Source: an uncultured Pelagibacteraceae bacterium | GTDB lineage: Bacteria; Pseudomonadota; Alphaproteobacteria; Pelagibacterales; Pelagibacteraceae | Direction of reading: 5' to 3' | Assembly (NCBI GenBank): GCA_902573465.1 | Contig: CACGJX010000001.1 | Coordinates: forward strand, 142,271 to 206,270 | Length of the DNA stretch: 64,000 nucleotides | Shown: positions 62,334-64,000 of the stretch, in pieces | How the letters are laid out: every line of letters starts with the position of its first letter | How positions within the stretch are numbered: position 1 is the first letter of the stretch | Translations under genes and position numbers: made by a program | The notes under the pieces: model-generated | What the model was told of the DNA's origin: nothing | What the model saw: the letters and a program-made list of their open reading frames with translations, nothing else | The model's database searches: none

Positions 62334-63110
62334 TTATCTTGCTCTTGAGCCAGCTCCTGAACTCATTGCAGCAGCCCAGATTACTAGACCAAATGCAATT
62401 TTGTTAATGAAGTCAGCTAAGTTGTAAACAACGTTTAATGAGTTTGCATCTACACCACCTGTTAAGTAACCAAATACATAACCTAATGGATAAATAGCCC
62501 AACCTACAGTTACAATCATTCTCATTGCACCGAACGCCGTCACAAGAGCTTTGTTACCGCTTTTAGCAGCAGCTCTTCCAGCTTCACCAGAGAATATTTC
62601 ATATAGAATGTAAATCCATCCAGCCATACCGATTACAAAACCAAGTGTAGCATTGATGTATCCAGCTTCTCCTAAGTATCCTCCGATTAACATTACTAAT
62701 GAACCGATTAACAATCTCCAGAACATTCCAGAATTTGCTTTTCTTACTGCTACTAGAATTAAGTAGAATTCTACCATCTGTAATGGCACAGTAATTAACC
62801 AGTCAATATATCTGTATACTGTTGGTGAGTCACCTGTAGCAACCCATACTTCTCTCATGTACATGTAGTGAATGAAAGCAATACCAGTTACAAGACCTGC
62901 AACAGTTACTGATGTTTTCCACGCAGGGTTAACAGTACCTCTCTCCATGAAGAAGAAAGCTGTAGCTGCTAACATACCCATTGAAATTATCCAAAAAGAT
63001 ATTCCAACAAAGTCATCCTGAGCTAACATCGTTGCGTCTGCTGCGTTAGCAACACCTGCATAACCCACTAGGGCTAAGGCTGCTAGAGCAAACAGTTTAA
63101 GTTTTTTCAT
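62334..63110 (-). CDS. Proteorhodopsin, blue-absorbing type
   Basis: A 258-residue seven-helix retinal protein with an N-terminal signal (LALVGYAGVANA) that pumps protons in light. The helix C motif RYIDWLITVPLQMVEFYLIL holds the proton acceptor Asp (97 in standard numbering), glutamine at tuning site 105 and the donor Glu at 108. The retinal lysine is in LADFINKIAFG. Gln105 marks the blue-absorbing, open-ocean form. An AGAGGGAG Shine-Dalgarno precedes the start. Two palindromes lie upstream and a terminator follows. No carotenoid or retinal synthesis gene is in the window. Confidence 0.97.
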   Translation of the reverse strand: MKKLKLFALAALALVGYAGVANAADATMLAQDDFVGISFWIISMGMLAATAFFFMERGTVNPAWKTSVTVAGLVTGIAFIHYMYMREVWVATGDSPTVYRYIDWLITVPLQMVEFYLILVAVRKANSGMFWRLLIGSLVMLIGGYLGEAGYINATLGFVIGMAGWIYILYEIFSGEAGRAAAKSGNKALVTAFGAMRMIVTVGWAIYPLGYVFGYLTGGVDANSLNVVYNLADFINKIAFGLVIWAAAMSSGAGSRAR

Positions 63111-63140
63111 AAAAAACTCCCTCTTTAGTTAGTTTTTACT

Positions 63141-63176
63141 TTAGTTTATATAAACTAAGCTTAGGCATCCCTAAGC
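63141..63176. promoter_or_regulatory. Two abutting 18-bp palindromes upstream of proteorhodopsin
   Basis: TTAGTTTATATAAACTAA (63141-63158) is a perfect palindrome, and GCTTAGGCATCCCTAAGC (63159-63176) is a perfect inverted repeat with a four-base centre. They touch without a gap, 31 bases before the proteorhodopsin start, where its promoter or leader should be. They could be protein operators or paired hairpins in the mRNA leader. Confidence 0.6.
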
Positions 63177-63321
63177 AAAAGTTGTGGTTAAATACCAAAT
63201 AAAATCACTTTATAGAAGACATAATTGTCATTAATTTACATTGATTTTACTCGTTTTTTAAAATTAAATACAATTTGTGATTTAAAAACCACAATAAATT
63301 AACTAACGAATCAACTTTATT

Positions 63322-64000
63322 ATGTCAGATAAATTCCAAGATATTTATAGGAAATCAATCGAAGATCCGGAGAATTTCTGGAGAGAAGCTTCTGACGATA
63401 TTTTTTGGTTTAAAAAACCCTCAAAAATATTGAATAAGTCTAACCCTCCTTTTTACAAATGGTTTGAAGATGGAGTTACAAACACTTGCTACAATGCATT
63501 AGATGTTCATATTGATAATGGTCAAGGTAAGAAAACTGCTCTAATTTATGATAGTCCTATAACAGGTAACAAAAGTAAGCTCACTTATGAAGAATTAAGA
63601 TCAAAAGTTTCAAAATTTGCAGGAGCATTAAAAAATCAAGGTGTCAGTAAGGGTGATAGAGTAATAATTTATATGCCAATGATCCCTGAAGCAGTCATTG
63701 CAATGCTTGCTTGTGGAAGAATTGGAGCAATTCACTCAGTTGTTTTTGGTGGATTTGCATCAAATGAGCTTGCAAGCAGAATAGATGATAGCAAAGCTCA
63801 AATTCTTGTAACAGCATCATGTGGTTTCGAGCCTGGAAAAACTGTTGAATACAAACCATTGGTAGATGAAGCTATCAAACTAGCAAAACATAAAATTAAT
63901 AAGATGATTTTATTTCAAAGAAAAGATCATGAAGTCAAATTAAATACACCTAATGAAATTAGTTGGGATGAAGCATTAGCTGGGGCAAAAGATACTGACT
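63322..64000 (+). CDS. prpE: Propionyl/acetyl-CoA synthetase, N-terminal part
   Basis: An open frame from ATG 63322 runs off the right edge, with 226 codons visible. It encodes the N-terminal part of an acyl-CoA synthetase. DPENFWREASDDIFWFKKP, KLTYEELRSKVSKFA, VIIYMPMIPEAVIAMLACGRIGAIHSVV, and GGFASNELASRIDD with ASCGFEPGKTVEYKPL are visible. The last segment fits propionate-CoA ligase (PrpE) somewhat better than acetyl-CoA synthetase. It makes acyl-CoA from the short acid and ATP. It is divergent from proteorhodopsin across about 210 bases. Confidence 0.82.
   Translation, partial: MSDKFQDIYRKSIEDPENFWREASDDIFWFKKPSKILNKSNPPFYKWFEDGVTNTCYNALDVHIDNGQGKKTALIYDSPITGNKSKLTYEELRSKVSKFAGALKNQGVSKGDRVIIYMPMIPEAVIAMLACGRIGAIHSVVFGGFASNELASRIDDSKAQILVTASCGFEPGKTVEYKPLVDEAIKLAKHKINKMILFQRKDHEVKLNTPNEISWDEALAGAKDTD

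Noticed and set aside
1..64000. Mobile element or prophage
   Set aside because: No transposase, integrase, phage structural gene or flanking tRNA was found on either strand.

Overview
The window is a gene-dense, very AT-rich stretch of an alphaproteobacterial chromosome that reads as a SAR11 (Candidatus Pelagibacter) genome. The grounds are the tiny intergenic gaps, stop-to-start overlaps, lysine/isoleucine/asparagine-rich proteins, a blue-type proteorhodopsin followed by ferredoxin and ferredoxin reductase genes, and a methylated-amine cluster typical of marine oligotrophs. The genus is an inference from gene content; no rRNA gene is present. I see no tRNA, rRNA, CRISPR array, insertion sequence or prophage, and no gene-free stretch longer than 300 bases. 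The longest gap is about 210 bases, between the proteorhodopsin gene and the last gene.

Positions 1-13850 (+ strand) form a methylated-amine and nitrogen block. A trimethylamine N-oxide demethylase-like protein is coupled to a small winged-helix protein. Next come a sarcosine oxidase-like flavoprotein, a glutamine synthetase-family ligase, and three genes matching N-methylglutamate synthase (mgsABC). After these lie an unknown 138-residue protein, an ammonium/methylammonium transporter, two single-span microproteins, a second glutamine synthetase homologue of type III, and a diaminopropionate ammonia-lyase-like enzyme. Together they could strip methyl groups from TMAO and methylamines, feed C1 units to tetrahydrofolate and pass the nitrogen to glutamate. 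A photolyase follows.

Positions 15269-30000 hold mixed housekeeping genes: yjbQ, zapE, a cupin, bamB and a yfgM-like gene, acnA, a LysE-type exporter, csaA, argE, an aldehyde dehydrogenase, a ureohydrolase, a secreted metallopeptidase, a cyclophilin and a FadN-type beta-oxidation enzyme. Positions 30001-36464 (- strand) carry a complete polyamine-type ABC transporter next to an ectoine hydrolase-like peptidase and an EutA-like racemase-fold protein. This is probably an uptake and catabolic unit for a nitrogenous solute.

Positions 36461-51553 are mostly core genes on the - strand: panB, guaA, guaB (lacking CBS domains), rlmE, a glycosyltransferase, pssA, psd, alaS, recA, a tolC-like gene and a glycerate kinase, with icd on the + strand. 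Positions 51554-54577 look accessory, with an SOS-type umuDC pair and an alginate lyase-fold protein. Then come ppc, two envelope glycosyltransferases, a cysteine-depleted dksA with a consensus promoter and two unlisted microproteins, a GST, a ferredoxin reductase, a ferredoxin and proteorhodopsin. The window ends inside a propionyl/acetyl-CoA synthetase gene.

Sequence-level observations worth attention: all six convergent gene pairs overlap at their stop codons by 4-9 bp; recA and umuD share a similar SOS-like operator; two abutting perfect 18-bp palindromes lie upstream of proteorhodopsin; and a terminator-like hairpin ends seven bases before the start codon of the PotB-type permease.
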